Positions 18,601-25,542 of a stretch of 47,182 nt of DNA are shown here, piece after piece; the first letter of the stretch is position 1; each line of letters opens with the position of its first letter. The notes beneath the pieces were generated by a model, which saw only the letters and a list, made by a program, of their open reading frames with translations, ran no database searches and was not told the origin of the DNA. Origin of the DNA: an uncultured Prevotella sp. (GTDB lineage Bacteria; Bacteroidota; Bacteroidia; Bacteroidales; Bacteroidaceae). The position numbers and the translations under genes were made by a program. Location: assembly GCA_944320285.1 (NCBI GenBank), contig CALUGX010000007.1:1-47182 (forward strand), read 5' to 3'.

Positions 18601-18729
18601 TACGCCGTACACGCCATCGACGCCAAGGACGGGAAGATGGAAACATTGGTAAAAAAACAGAAATTCGACGGAGGAGAGGTAATTTTAGACACCAAGGATG
18701 AAGCTATCCTGTGGTTGGAAAGATTATAG
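15655..18729 (+). CDS. Secreted beta-helix (pectate-lyase-like) protein with DUF6298-like C-terminal domain
   Basis: The 1024-aa protein has a signal peptide (MNKSFTKRCLAAALVIGVCAAYATA). Residues about 50-470 form a right-handed parallel beta-helix of the pectate-lyase-3 superfamily: HAALQRAIDYVSS, GAVLLGAGTFYIDKPL, SGVVLRGSGRDKTTIVKRG. Residues about 560-990 form a separate domain with GYCLLDHNYGLWYDLRRTDHE, RLKEFAEKSAEQGIMLFHEN and VVQLISEEYTGPLHFTRFW, resembling DUF6298 and looking like a TIM-barrel glycosidase fold (inference). Acidic residues in LFHEN and ISEEYTGP are candidate catalytic groups. It probably acts on pectin or a related glycan, but neither activity is known to me. An in-frame ATG at 15592 would add 21 residues before the signal peptide; I prefer 15655. 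It is transcribed alone, ending at a strong terminator. Confidence 0.85.
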   Translation: MNKSFTKRCLAAALVIGVCAAYATAGKPKKELYVPMDYSTCGYRASEQTIPDVSNAVYVTPTDGDSHAALQRAIDYVSSLKPDKSGHRGAVLLGAGTFYIDKPLRIETSGVVLRGSGRDKTTIVKRGVSRGALLYIEGCTAMTGGDTIALSGEKVKAGSTTLTVKAAGKLKNGDRIRIIRPSTKEWINHLGCYDYGGGLDYTGWKPTDIDITWERTVTATNGNTITIDAPITTTLSPEYGGGYIVTGHNKGEVTECGVENITFASEHNSWNPKDEDHCWDAIWMENVRDCWVRRVNFMYFAGSAVNLQKHTSRITVEDCIADEPVSEIGGWRRGVFITRGQQTLIQRCVSRHGIHDFAAGYCAAGPNAFVQCEGEESLGFSGSIGSWAAGLLFDIVNIDGNDIAFKNLEQFQFGTGWNTANSMMWQCTGSTLWCYSPDADNRSSAHGCWGTLTGNGEWTSSNDHVQPRSLFYAQLEKRMGEGKAINGYVLPRSTNASSSPEIEQAQEMARISLTEPRLTLEMWIDSVPYTASTDPAGVKHINKVKTGKADTKDNGAAKAEYAVTNGHITVNGRLITGNRYQIPWWSGRVKDNFATKQAKPAVTRFVPGREGTGWTDRIDSVVNYLGKNGYCLLDHNYGLWYDLRRTDHERVRRADGDVWAPFYEQPFSRTGKGTAWDGLSLYDLTKPNRWYWARLKEFAEKSAEQGIMLFHENYFQHNILEAGAHWVDCPWRPVNNVNGTDFPEPVPFTGDKRIFMAEQFYNIDNPRLRPLHRQFIRQCLDNFKDDGNVVQLISEEYTGPLHFTRFWLETIAEWERETGRHPLIALSCTKDAQDSILADPELAKVVDIIDIRYWHYNTTGLWAPPAGKNMAPRQFMRKMKVGKTGFAEAYKAVKEYRTKYPEKAVTFFAQQYPQYGWAILMAGGSCPNVPVKDAKFLTDVAKMSYVSGEGESSQQVIGAPETGYVIYCHEGKPSFGDVKPGTYAVHAIDAKDGKMETLVKKQKFDGGEVILDTKDEAILWLERL

Positions 18730-18751
18730 ACTTATCATAGAATTTATTGGT

Positions 18752-18787
18752 AACAGGTATTGATTTTGAATGTCAATACCTGTTTTT
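18752..18787 (+). terminator. Terminator of the beta-helix protein gene
   Basis: A perfect 12-bp stem (18752-18763 AACAGGTATTGA and 18773-18784), a 9-nt loop and a T-run at 18783-18787, 22 bp after the stop codon. It also contains the ATG at 18770, which argues against that codon as the start of the next gene. Confidence 0.88.
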
Positions 18788-18833
18788 CGTATTTATAAAC
18801 CAATTTTTACCAAAAATTTCAACCAACACCAAT

Positions 18834-18841
18834 TAAATTTG
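18834..18841 (+). promoter_or_regulatory. Predicted -7 element of the sigma factor gene
   Basis: TAAATTTG fits TAnnTTTG exactly. It ends 21 bases before the ATG at 18863, giving a short leader. A T-rich stretch at 18804-18808 is at about the right distance for a -33 element but is not a TTTG match. It supports both the chosen start and independent expression of the sigma gene. Confidence 0.6.
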
Positions 18842-18862
18842 CAAGCGAAAGAACGAAAACCT

Positions 18863-19366
18863 ATGATAAACTTTACCGACCTTTACGACAAGACCATTGA
18901 CAACCTCTTTGAGTTCGGCGCAAAATACACCGCCGACAGAGAGATGATAAAAGACTGCATCCAAGACGTCTTCGTGAAGTTGTACACAAAGAAGGACGAA
19001 TTAGACAATGTGGTAAACATAGAATCGTATCTTTACGTTTCATTAAGGAACAGGATAAACGACGAGTTCCGCCACAACAGCCATATTTGTGACAACGAAA
19101 TAAGCGACAGCCAGATAAAAGGGCTATATGAAGACGAAACTCTCGACATGGAACAACTTGAAGAAGAACGCAAAAAGCACAAGAAACTGCACGACTACGT
19201 AAAATGCCTCTCACCACGGCAGCAGCAAATAATACATCTCTATTACGTGGAACAACGCAAATATGACGACATCTGCCGCATAATGGGCATAAATTACCAG
19301 TCGGTGAGAAACCTGATGCACCGCAGTTTGTTGAGATTACGCTTCCTTGCCGCAAGAACTTCGTAA
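18863..19366 (+). CDS. ECF-type RNA polymerase sigma factor
   Basis: Sigma-70 family, group 4, 167 aa. Region 2 is seen at about 10-65 (DREMIKDCIQDVFVKLY, VVNIESYLYVSLRNRINDEFR) and region 4 at about 110-160 (LSPRQQQIIHLYYVEQRKYDDICRIMGINYQSVRNLMHRSL in part), which carries the -35-binding helix-turn-helix. There is no region 3, as expected. The ATG at 18863 follows a matching promoter; the upstream ATG at 18770 lies inside a terminator. No FecR-type anti-sigma gene follows; instead there is a 49-aa basic protein gene and a terminator. It may control part of the PUL or the array-preceded genes, but its targets cannot be read from the sequence. Confidence 0.9.
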   Translation: MINFTDLYDKTIDNLFEFGAKYTADREMIKDCIQDVFVKLYTKKDELDNVVNIESYLYVSLRNRINDEFRHNSHICDNEISDSQIKGLYEDETLDMEQLEEERKKHKKLHDYVKCLSPRQQQIIHLYYVEQRKYDDICRIMGINYQSVRNLMHRSLLRLRFLAARTS

Positions 19367-19418
19367 AAACAGAGAGTACATAAACGCACATCGACCGTCA
19401 TAGTAAAAAGCACGGAAG

Positions 19419-19568
19419 ATGGCAGACAAACACGAAATAAAGGAAAAAATAGGGAAACTTATCTGTATAAAAAAAATAAAGATGACCCCGCTCAGCAAGG
19501 AAGAGAAGGAGGAGCTCAAGCAGCGCATACAGATGGCCATCAAACAGTTGAAGCATGAAAATGCGTGA
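19419..19568 (+). CDS. Small basic protein (49 aa) downstream of the sigma factor
   Basis: Open frame of 49 codons starting MADKHEIKEKIGKLICIKK and ending QLKHENA. It is rich in Lys and Glu, with a predicted alpha-helical second half (LSKEEKEELKQRIQMAIKQL), and carries one Cys. It has no signal peptide or membrane segment, so it would be cytoplasmic. It lies 52 bp after the sigma gene and before their common terminator, so the two are probably cotranscribed. A role as a sigma partner (for example a small anti-sigma or chaperone) is speculation from position alone. The case for coding rests on the clean frame, typical codon use and placement inside a transcription unit; no homologue is known to me. 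Confidence 0.5.
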   Translation: MADKHEIKEKIGKLICIKKIKMTPLSKEEKEELKQRIQMAIKQLKHENA

Positions 19569-19601
19569 AATGGCATCGGAGCACCCCGCTGACATTGACA
19601 T

Positions 19602-19635
19602 ACGGCCGAAGGCGCAACGCGCCTCCGGCCGTTTT
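19602..19635 (+). terminator. Terminator of the sigma/small-protein unit
   Basis: A 14-bp GC-rich stem with one mismatch (19602-19615 and 19619-19632), a 3-nt loop and TTTT at 19632-19635. It lies 34 bp after the small gene's stop codon. Confidence 0.85.
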
Positions 19636-19684
19636 GCGTCAACAATACCGGCTACATAGACACATGAATCCATGACGACGGAGA

Positions 19685-19711
19685 CAAATAAGGCTTATCA
19701 GCAAATAAGGC
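19685..19711 (+). promoter_or_regulatory. Direct repeat upstream of the enzyme cluster, possible activator site
   Basis: CAAATAAGGC occurs at 19685-19694 and again at 19702-19711, a 17-bp step, 47 bp before the first gene of the long enzyme run. Paired direct repeats are the kind of site bound by AraC-type domains such as that of HTCS, but no TAnnTTTG promoter is visible here, so the role is only suggested. Confidence 0.35.
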
Positions 19712-19757
19712 GGTCAGAAACAGTACAAAACAAACCGCCGGCCGTCTATTAAATGTT

Positions 19758-20624
19758 ATGAAACGTTTTTTTATCACCTTATTAATATTGACTGCGGGAC
19801 TGATAGTTCCGGAGTCAATCCTGGCGCAACAGCGCTACAAAATCGGAGTGTGTGATTGGATGGTGCTCAAGCGTCAGAAGCTGGGCGAGTTCAAATTAGC
19901 CAAAGAACTGGGCTGCGACGGCATTGAAATGGATATGGGCGGCCTCGGCACGCGCAACAGCTTCGACAATAAAATGCGACAACCGGAGTTTGTCAAGCTG
20001 TTCAACCACACCGCCGACAGTCTCGGCATAGAGATTGGTGCGGTAGCCATGTCGGGCTTCTACGGCCAAAGTTTTGCCAAGAAAGAAAGCTGGCGTTGGC
20101 TCATACAAGACTGCATTAACACGATGAAGGCAACGGGGGCAGACGTAGCCTTCCTGCCACTCGGCGGATGCGGCAACAACTGGACCGACTCGCTTCCGCT
20201 CCGCCAAGAAATTATATGGCGGCTGCATGAGGCGGGCGAGATGGCCAAGGCCCAAGGAAAAGTCATCGGAATAGACACCCCGCTCGACGCCGAAGGCAAC
20301 ATAAAGCTACTCGAAGAAATAGGCTCTGATGGCATAAAGATATTCTACAAGTTCCAAACGGCCATAGAAAACAAACGCGACATAGCCAAGGAAATAAAGA
20401 CATTGGGAAAAGACCGCATCTGCGCCATACACGCAAGCAACACTGACGGAGTGTGGCTCAGGAACGACAAAGCCGTTAAAATGAAGAAAATCAAGAAAGC
20501 GCTCGATGAAATCGGATGGGGCGGATGGCTGTTCGTAGAACGCAGCCGGGACGTCAACCAAGTGCGGAATGTGAAGTTAAATTATGGTGAAAATGTTAAA
20601 TACTTAAAAGAAATAATGCAATGA
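19758..20624 (+). CDS. Secreted sugar phosphate isomerase/epimerase-like TIM-barrel protein
   Basis: The 288-aa protein belongs to the xylose-isomerase-like/AP-endonuclease-2 superfamily. Seen: a signal peptide (about 1-23, cleaved near ILAQQ), then barrel-strand motifs KELGCDGIEMDMGGLG, GKVIGIDTPL, ICAIHASNTDGVWL and GWGGWLFVERS, whose Glu, Asp and His residues would hold a divalent metal in this family. The signal peptide places it in the periplasm or outer membrane, where phosphorylated sugars are not expected; a free sugar or a glycoside is more likely. Its end overlaps the next gene by 4 bp (ATGA), indicating translational coupling with the DUF3826 protein. It is the first gene of the long plus-strand cluster. 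Confidence 0.82.
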   Translation: MKRFFITLLILTAGLIVPESILAQQRYKIGVCDWMVLKRQKLGEFKLAKELGCDGIEMDMGGLGTRNSFDNKMRQPEFVKLFNHTADSLGIEIGAVAMSGFYGQSFAKKESWRWLIQDCINTMKATGADVAFLPLGGCGNNWTDSLPLRQEIIWRLHEAGEMAKAQGKVIGIDTPLDAEGNIKLLEEIGSDGIKIFYKFQTAIENKRDIAKEIKTLGKDRICAIHASNTDGVWLRNDKAVKMKKIKKALDEIGWGGWLFVERSRDVNQVRNVKLNYGENVKYLKEIMQ

Positions 20625-21286
20625 GGATTTTTTTAACTATTTTTGTAACGCTAATAACATTAAGCGCTACTAACGCACAGACATTCGAGCTCAATTCAAA
20701 CGGCCGCGACAAGGATTATGTCAACACAATCTTAGGCCGTGCAAAGAAAGCGACCGACGCCTTGAACATAACCGGGACGGAGAAAGGCACGCAAGTAATG
20801 AACATCGTGGCAAACAGGTATTTCGAGCTGAACGACATCTACGAAGAGCGCGACAGCCTGAAAAATGCAGCTTCGACACTCACCGGAGACGCCAAGAAAC
20901 AGGCGCAGGCGTATGCCGAGAGCTTGAAGGACAGCAAACTGTACCGCTCTCACTTCGCTTTCGATGCCAATCTGTCACTGCTGCTGGACGCCGCCGGTAT
21001 CGAGACAGTAAAAGACGTCATGACGTACAACGTTGTGAAAGTTACATACGACGCACAGTGCGACATGATACCGACACTCAAGGAAGAAGAAAAGGCCCAG
21101 ATACTTGCCTGGCTTAAAGAGGCACGCGAATTTGCCATCGACGCCGAGAGTTCAAAGAAAAAGCACGAAGCGTTCGGCAAATACAAGGGCCGCATCAACA
21201 ACTATCTCAGCAAACGCGGATACAACCTCATGAAAGAACGCGAGGAATGGGCGAAGCGGGTAAAAGCAAGAGGCGGTACGCTTTAA
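20621..21286 (+). CDS. DUF3826-like secreted protein
   Basis: The 221-aa protein has a signal peptide (about 1-19, ending near NAQ) and a mostly alpha-helical, highly charged mature part (KDYVNTILGRAKKATDAL, NRYFELNDIYEERDSL, YDAQCDMIPTLKEEEKAQI). Length and features fit DUF3826, a family of unknown function common in pectin PULs. It is translationally coupled to the isomerase-like gene before it, and a terminator-like hairpin follows, so the pair may form one unit. I see no catalytic motif. A role in binding or helping its neighbour is inference. Confidence 0.7.
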   Translation: MRIFLTIFVTLITLSATNAQTFELNSNGRDKDYVNTILGRAKKATDALNITGTEKGTQVMNIVANRYFELNDIYEERDSLKNAASTLTGDAKKQAQAYAESLKDSKLYRSHFAFDANLSLLLDAAGIETVKDVMTYNVVKVTYDAQCDMIPTLKEEEKAQILAWLKEAREFAIDAESSKKKHEAFGKYKGRINNYLSKRGYNLMKEREEWAKRVKARGGTL

Positions 21287-21409
21287 CGAGAACGGATGTG
21301 GGAAAAAGGAAAAAGTGAATAACGCTTTAACTGAAAACAAAAAAGAGAGCCATTAGGCAGAAAAACAACAATTCCATAACTGCGGAACGACAAAAAGCAA
21401 GAAAAAGAC

Positions 21410-21440
21410 GGAAAACGCGAATATGCGTTTTCCCCTTTTT
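21410..21440 (+). terminator. Terminator-like hairpin before the GH127 gene
   Basis: Perfect 9-bp stem GGAAAACGC (21410-21418) with 21425-21433, a 6-nt loop, then a T-run at 21436-21440. Outer A and T tracts can extend the pairing. It separates the DUF3826 gene from GH127, and contains the upstream in-frame ATG at 21423. Confidence 0.65.
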
Positions 21441-21482
21441 CTCGTTTTATCACTTCCAGCTTTTGGTACAACCCTTATATAT

Positions 21483-23561
21483 ATGAAAAGAAAAATCTTG
21501 TCAAACATCATCGTCTTAGCGGCGGCCACACTGCCCGCAACGGCGCAGCAGAACGGCATTACGGACACACGCAACAGTAAAAGTGCAGTAATAAACTCAA
21601 CGCCCATCGACGCAGTGAAATGGACGGGCGGCTTCTGGAGCGAGCGCTTCGGTGTGCTGAGCGGAACGTCGGTGCAAAGTATGTGGGAGACATGGAAATC
21701 AGACCGCGGCCACAGTTACAACAACTTTCTAATTGCGGCAGGCGAGAAGAAAGACAAGCGCCACGGACCGCCCTTCCATGACGGAGATATGTACAAGTGG
21801 CTTGAAGCCGTTGCAGCCGTTTACGCAGTAAACAAAGATCCTGAACTTGACAAGATTATGGATGAAGTAATCCGCCTGATAGCCAAGGCACAACGGCCTG
21901 ACGGATACCTGCACACGCCCGTAATCATAGCCGAAAGAAACAAGAAGGCAGTTGAAGGGGAAGAAAAAGAGAACGAAAACATAGGCACAGCCGTGGGCTC
22001 AAGCAAGGACGGAGTGTTCGGTAATCCGCTTAATTTCGAGCAATATAACATGGGCCATCTCATCATGGCGGGAATAATACACAAGCGCGCAACCGGGAAG
22101 ACCACATTGTTCGACTGCGCCGTAAAGGCTGCTGACTTCCTTTATGAGATGTATAAGAACCCGCCTGCCACGATGAATTTCACCGTAATCTGCCCGTCAC
22201 ACTATATGGCTGTATCAGAAATGTACCGCGAGACAGGCAATCCCAAATACCTTGAACTCTTAAATATGTTTTTTGATGCACAGGCGAAGGCACAAAACGG
22301 CACCGACGACAACCAAGACCGTATCCCATTCCGCCAGCAATATAACGCAATGGGACACAGCGTGAGGGCGAATTACCTCTACGCGGGGGCAGCCGACCTA
22401 TACCTTGACGGCGGCGAAGCACAACTGAAGAAAAACCTTGACTCCATCTGGAACGACATCACATACCGCAAGATGTACATCAATGGGGCGTGCGGCGCAC
22501 TGTATGACGGGACTTCTCCCGACGGAACTGAATACAAACCGGACTTAATCCAAAAAGTACACCAAAGCTACGGACGGCCTTACCAGCTGCCCCACTCCAC
22601 CGCACACAACGAAACCTGTGCCAACATTGGCAATATGCTGCTCAACTGGAGGATGTTCTTGGCCACGGCCGACGCAAAATACACCGACATTGTGGAAAAC
22701 TGCCTGTACAACAGCATACTGTGCGGAATAAGTCTTGACGGCACAAAATATTTCTACACCAACCCTCTGAGGATGTCAGACGAACTGCCGTACAAGCTGC
22801 GCTGGCCTAAAGAACGTGTTGAATACATCAGCTGCTTCTGCTGTCCGCCCAACACGCTGCGCACACTTTGCGAGGCGCAAGACTATGCTTACAGCGTAGG
22901 CAAGGACGAAATATACGTCAACCTGTACGGAGACAACTCGCTTACGACTGAAATTGACGGCATAGGCGGCATCACCATCGAGCAAAAAAGCGACTATCCC
23001 TGGGACGGCAACATCGCCATTACCGTGGCAAAGCTGAAAGGGAAGAAAGAATTTACACTGAAGCTGCGAATACCCGCTTGGTGTGACGACGCAAAAATCG
23101 CAGTAAACGGACAGCCCGTGGGCACCGACACAAAAAGTGAAAGCTACGCCACGATAACACGCCGGTGGAAGAAAGGAGACATGGTAACACTCGAAATGCC
23201 TATGGAAACGAAACTGATAGAGGCCAATCCGCTGGTCGAGGAATGCCGCGGGCAGGTAGCCATACAGCGCGGTCCGATACTCTACTGTCTCGAAAGCAAC
23301 GACCTCGGGAACCTTGACATCGACGACATTGCCATACCTGCCGACGCAAAATTCCAGCCGGTAGAGGTGAACATCGAGGGCAGCAGGATTATGGCTTTGG
23401 AGACAGAAGCCGTGAACCGTGCCGAAAAATCATGGAAAAACACGCTTTACCGAGAGCTTGGAAAAGAAAAGAATACAGTTAAGATACGCCTCATCCCCTA
23501 CTACGCATGGGGCAATAGGGGAAAGAGTGAGATGACAGTCTGGATACCCGTTGAGTTATAA
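21483..23561 (+). CDS. GH127-family glycoside hydrolase (beta-L-arabinofuranosidase type)
   Basis: GH127 (DUF1680) enzymes release beta-L-arabinofuranose, and some members act on rare RG-II sugars. The 692-aa protein has a signal peptide (MKRKILSNIIVLAAATLPATA) and an (alpha/alpha)6 barrel followed by beta-sandwich domains. The Zn-site residues of the family are in place: E377 and C379 in HNETCAN, and C453-C454 in CFCCPPNT; the second Cys of the pair is the nucleophile in characterised members. Other family marks are KWTGGFWSERF near the N-terminus and YNMGHLI. The related family GH146 shares the fold, so the family number is likely but not certain. An upstream ATG (21423) lies in a hairpin and would spoil the signal peptide. 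The next gene follows 19 bp downstream. Confidence 0.88.
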   Translation: MKRKILSNIIVLAAATLPATAQQNGITDTRNSKSAVINSTPIDAVKWTGGFWSERFGVLSGTSVQSMWETWKSDRGHSYNNFLIAAGEKKDKRHGPPFHDGDMYKWLEAVAAVYAVNKDPELDKIMDEVIRLIAKAQRPDGYLHTPVIIAERNKKAVEGEEKENENIGTAVGSSKDGVFGNPLNFEQYNMGHLIMAGIIHKRATGKTTLFDCAVKAADFLYEMYKNPPATMNFTVICPSHYMAVSEMYRETGNPKYLELLNMFFDAQAKAQNGTDDNQDRIPFRQQYNAMGHSVRANYLYAGAADLYLDGGEAQLKKNLDSIWNDITYRKMYINGACGALYDGTSPDGTEYKPDLIQKVHQSYGRPYQLPHSTAHNETCANIGNMLLNWRMFLATADAKYTDIVENCLYNSILCGISLDGTKYFYTNPLRMSDELPYKLRWPKERVEYISCFCCPPNTLRTLCEAQDYAYSVGKDEIYVNLYGDNSLTTEIDGIGGITIEQKSDYPWDGNIAITVAKLKGKKEFTLKLRIPAWCDDAKIAVNGQPVGTDTKSESYATITRRWKKGDMVTLEMPMETKLIEANPLVEECRGQVAIQRGPILYCLESNDLGNLDIDDIAIPADAKFQPVEVNIEGSRIMALETEAVNRAEKSWKNTLYRELGKEKNTVKIRLIPYYAWGNRGKSEMTVWIPVEL

Positions 23562-23580
23562 CTACACAAACCTATAAATC

Positions 23581-25347
23581 ATGAACACCCGTAAAACTCT
23601 TTTAACCTTATTCACGATCACATTGGCCGGTGTCGGCGCATTTGCCACTGACATAGTGGTAAAACCCGGTGCGTACACAATAGAACAGGCGTTGCAGCAA
23701 GCCCGCGAGGAGCGCCGCCTCAACCACGCCACCGACATCTGTCTGCGCTTGCAGGCCGGCACATACAATCTGAACCAGCCCATCGTCATACGTCCCGAAG
23801 ACAACGGCACGCGCATCGTGGCCGACGGCAACGCCGTAATCAGCGGTGGCGTGAAAATAAGCGGCTGGAAGAAAGAAGGGAAATACTACGTTGCCGACGT
23901 GCCCGACTTCAACGGACGCCCGCTGGAGTTCCGCCAGATGTGGGTCAACGGCAAGAAATCCGTAAGAGCGCGCGACGTGGCCGACTTCGACGATATGTAC
24001 CGCATAAAGAGCCTCGACAAGGCGAAAGAAACAATCTACGTACCTGCGGCCTCCGTGAAGAAAATCGTGGGCGCACGGTATGCAGAGATGGTGCTGCACG
24101 AGATGTGGTGCGTGGCCAACCTGCGAATAAAAGACATCAAAATCATGGGCGACAGTGCGGCTGTGACGTTCCACCAGCCCGAAAGCCACGTACACTTCAT
24201 GCACCCGTGGCCGTCGCCAATGGTAACGACCGACGGCCACAACTCGGCCTTCTACCTGACCAACGCCAAGGAACTGCTCGACGCCGAGGGTGAATGGTAT
24301 CTCGACATCAAGACCTCAAAACTCTATTACATTCCCCGGAAGGGCGAAGACATGGGTAAGGCGGAAGTCATAGTGCCGGCGGTGGAAACCCTGCTGAAAG
24401 TGGAAGGCACGCCCGACAACCCCGTAAAGGATGTCACTTTCGAAGGCATCACGTTCAGCCACGCCACATGGTTGCGCCCGTCAACAAACGGACACGCCCC
24501 CTTGCAGGCCGGGATGTATATGACCGAGGCCTACAAGCTGCGCCCGAAGATGGACCGTCCCAACGGCGACCATAAGCTCGACAACCAGGGATGGGTAGGT
24601 CGTCCGGCGGCAGCCGTAAGCCTCAACTGCGCCGAAGACGTAGCGTTCACACGCTGTACATTTGAACACAACGCTTCAACGGGACTTGACTACCACCTAT
24701 ATATAAAAGGAGGCAGCATTGACCGCTGCACATTCAGAGACATCGGAGGCACGGGCATACTGGCCGGCGGTTTCAGTCCCGAAGGATACGAGGCCCACCA
24801 ACCATACGCTCCAACAGACGAACGCATAATATGCACAGGCCTGAGCATCACGAACAACCTGATAACCGACGTCACCAACGACGACTGGGGCTGCGTGGGT
24901 ATAGGAGCAGGCTTTGTGAAAGACATAAAGATATGCAACAACGAAATTAGCGAAGTGTCGTACACGGGCATATCAATGGGCTGGGGATGGAACCAGCAAG
25001 TATGTTCGATGTCGAACAACTTGGTTAAAGGCAACCTAATCCACCACTACGCCAAACATATGTATGACACGGCGGGAATTTACACGTTAGGGTCGCAACC
25101 CCACTCGTTCATAATCGAAAACGTAGTGAGAGACATCTACACCCCAAGCTATGCCCACGACCCTAACCACTGGTTTTACCTCTATACGGACGAAGGGTCA
25201 TCGTACATCACCGTGCGTGACAACTGGACGCCCGCAGAGAAATTCCTCAAAAATGCCAACGGCCCAGGCAATACATGGGAGAACAACGGCCCGGCAGTGG
25301 CCGACAGCATAAAGGCGAAAGCCGGAATTACGCCCGAAGCTCAATAG
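23581..25347 (+). CDS. GH141-like right-handed beta-helix glycosidase
   Basis: Known GH141 members are an alpha-L-fucosidase acting on RG-II and a xylanase. The 588-aa protein has a signal peptide (about 1-22, ending near AFA) and a parallel beta-helix. Family-like marks are TIEQALQQAREERR, ISGGVKISGW, FRQMWVNGKKSVRARD, then helix turns such as VAFTRCTFEHNASTG, GGSIDRCTFRDIGGTGIL and ISEVSYTGISMGWGWN. The last segment, ending in NTWENNGP, fits the family's C-terminal strand. Catalytic residues cannot be assigned by eye. It lies 19 bp after GH127 and is surely cotranscribed with it. The pairing of GH127 and GH141-like genes is one reason to think of RG-II-type side chains. Confidence 0.8.
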   Translation: MNTRKTLLTLFTITLAGVGAFATDIVVKPGAYTIEQALQQAREERRLNHATDICLRLQAGTYNLNQPIVIRPEDNGTRIVADGNAVISGGVKISGWKKEGKYYVADVPDFNGRPLEFRQMWVNGKKSVRARDVADFDDMYRIKSLDKAKETIYVPAASVKKIVGARYAEMVLHEMWCVANLRIKDIKIMGDSAAVTFHQPESHVHFMHPWPSPMVTTDGHNSAFYLTNAKELLDAEGEWYLDIKTSKLYYIPRKGEDMGKAEVIVPAVETLLKVEGTPDNPVKDVTFEGITFSHATWLRPSTNGHAPLQAGMYMTEAYKLRPKMDRPNGDHKLDNQGWVGRPAAAVSLNCAEDVAFTRCTFEHNASTGLDYHLYIKGGSIDRCTFRDIGGTGILAGGFSPEGYEAHQPYAPTDERIICTGLSITNNLITDVTNDDWGCVGIGAGFVKDIKICNNEISEVSYTGISMGWGWNQQVCSMSNNLVKGNLIHHYAKHMYDTAGIYTLGSQPHSFIIENVVRDIYTPSYAHDPNHWFYLYTDEGSSYITVRDNWTPAEKFLKNANGPGNTWENNGPAVADSIKAKAGITPEAQ

Positions 25348-25401
25348 CCAAGGGCGCACACAGCGGCGGCCCTGACAGCCATAGCAAAGGAACGGGCTTG
25401 T

Positions 25402-25482
25402 GAAAGGCGGTCTTTTACTCTGTAAAAGGCCACCTTTTACCGCTTGAAAAGCATCCTTTTGCAATGCAAAAGGGCACTTATT
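25402..25482. repeat. Four-unit palindrome array upstream of the MFS gene (best-preserved copy)
   Basis: Units at 25402 (GAAAGGCGGTCTTTT), 25424 (AAAAGGCCACCTTTT), 25446 (GAAAAGCATCCTTTT) and 25468 (AAAAGGGCACTTATT), each 15 bp, on an exact 22-bp step with 7-bp linkers. It lies 55 bp after the GH141-like gene and 60 bp before the MFS start. Confidence 0.85.
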
Positions 25483-25542
25483 GTGCAACAAAGCATAAAT
25501 TGCTGATAATCAAAACTTTACGAAACAAAAAAAATCTAATAT

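Noticed and set aside
18770-18862. Upstream ATG for the sigma factor
   Set aside because: It lies inside the preceding terminator and upstream of the TAAATTTG promoter element, so it would not be on the transcript.
21423-21482. Upstream ATG for GH127
   Set aside because: It is located in a terminator-like hairpin, and the signal peptide starts properly at 21483.
25402-25482. CRISPR array
   Set aside because: The units are 15-bp variable palindromes with 7-bp linkers. There is no constant repeat of 23 bp or more, no unique spacers and no cas gene.
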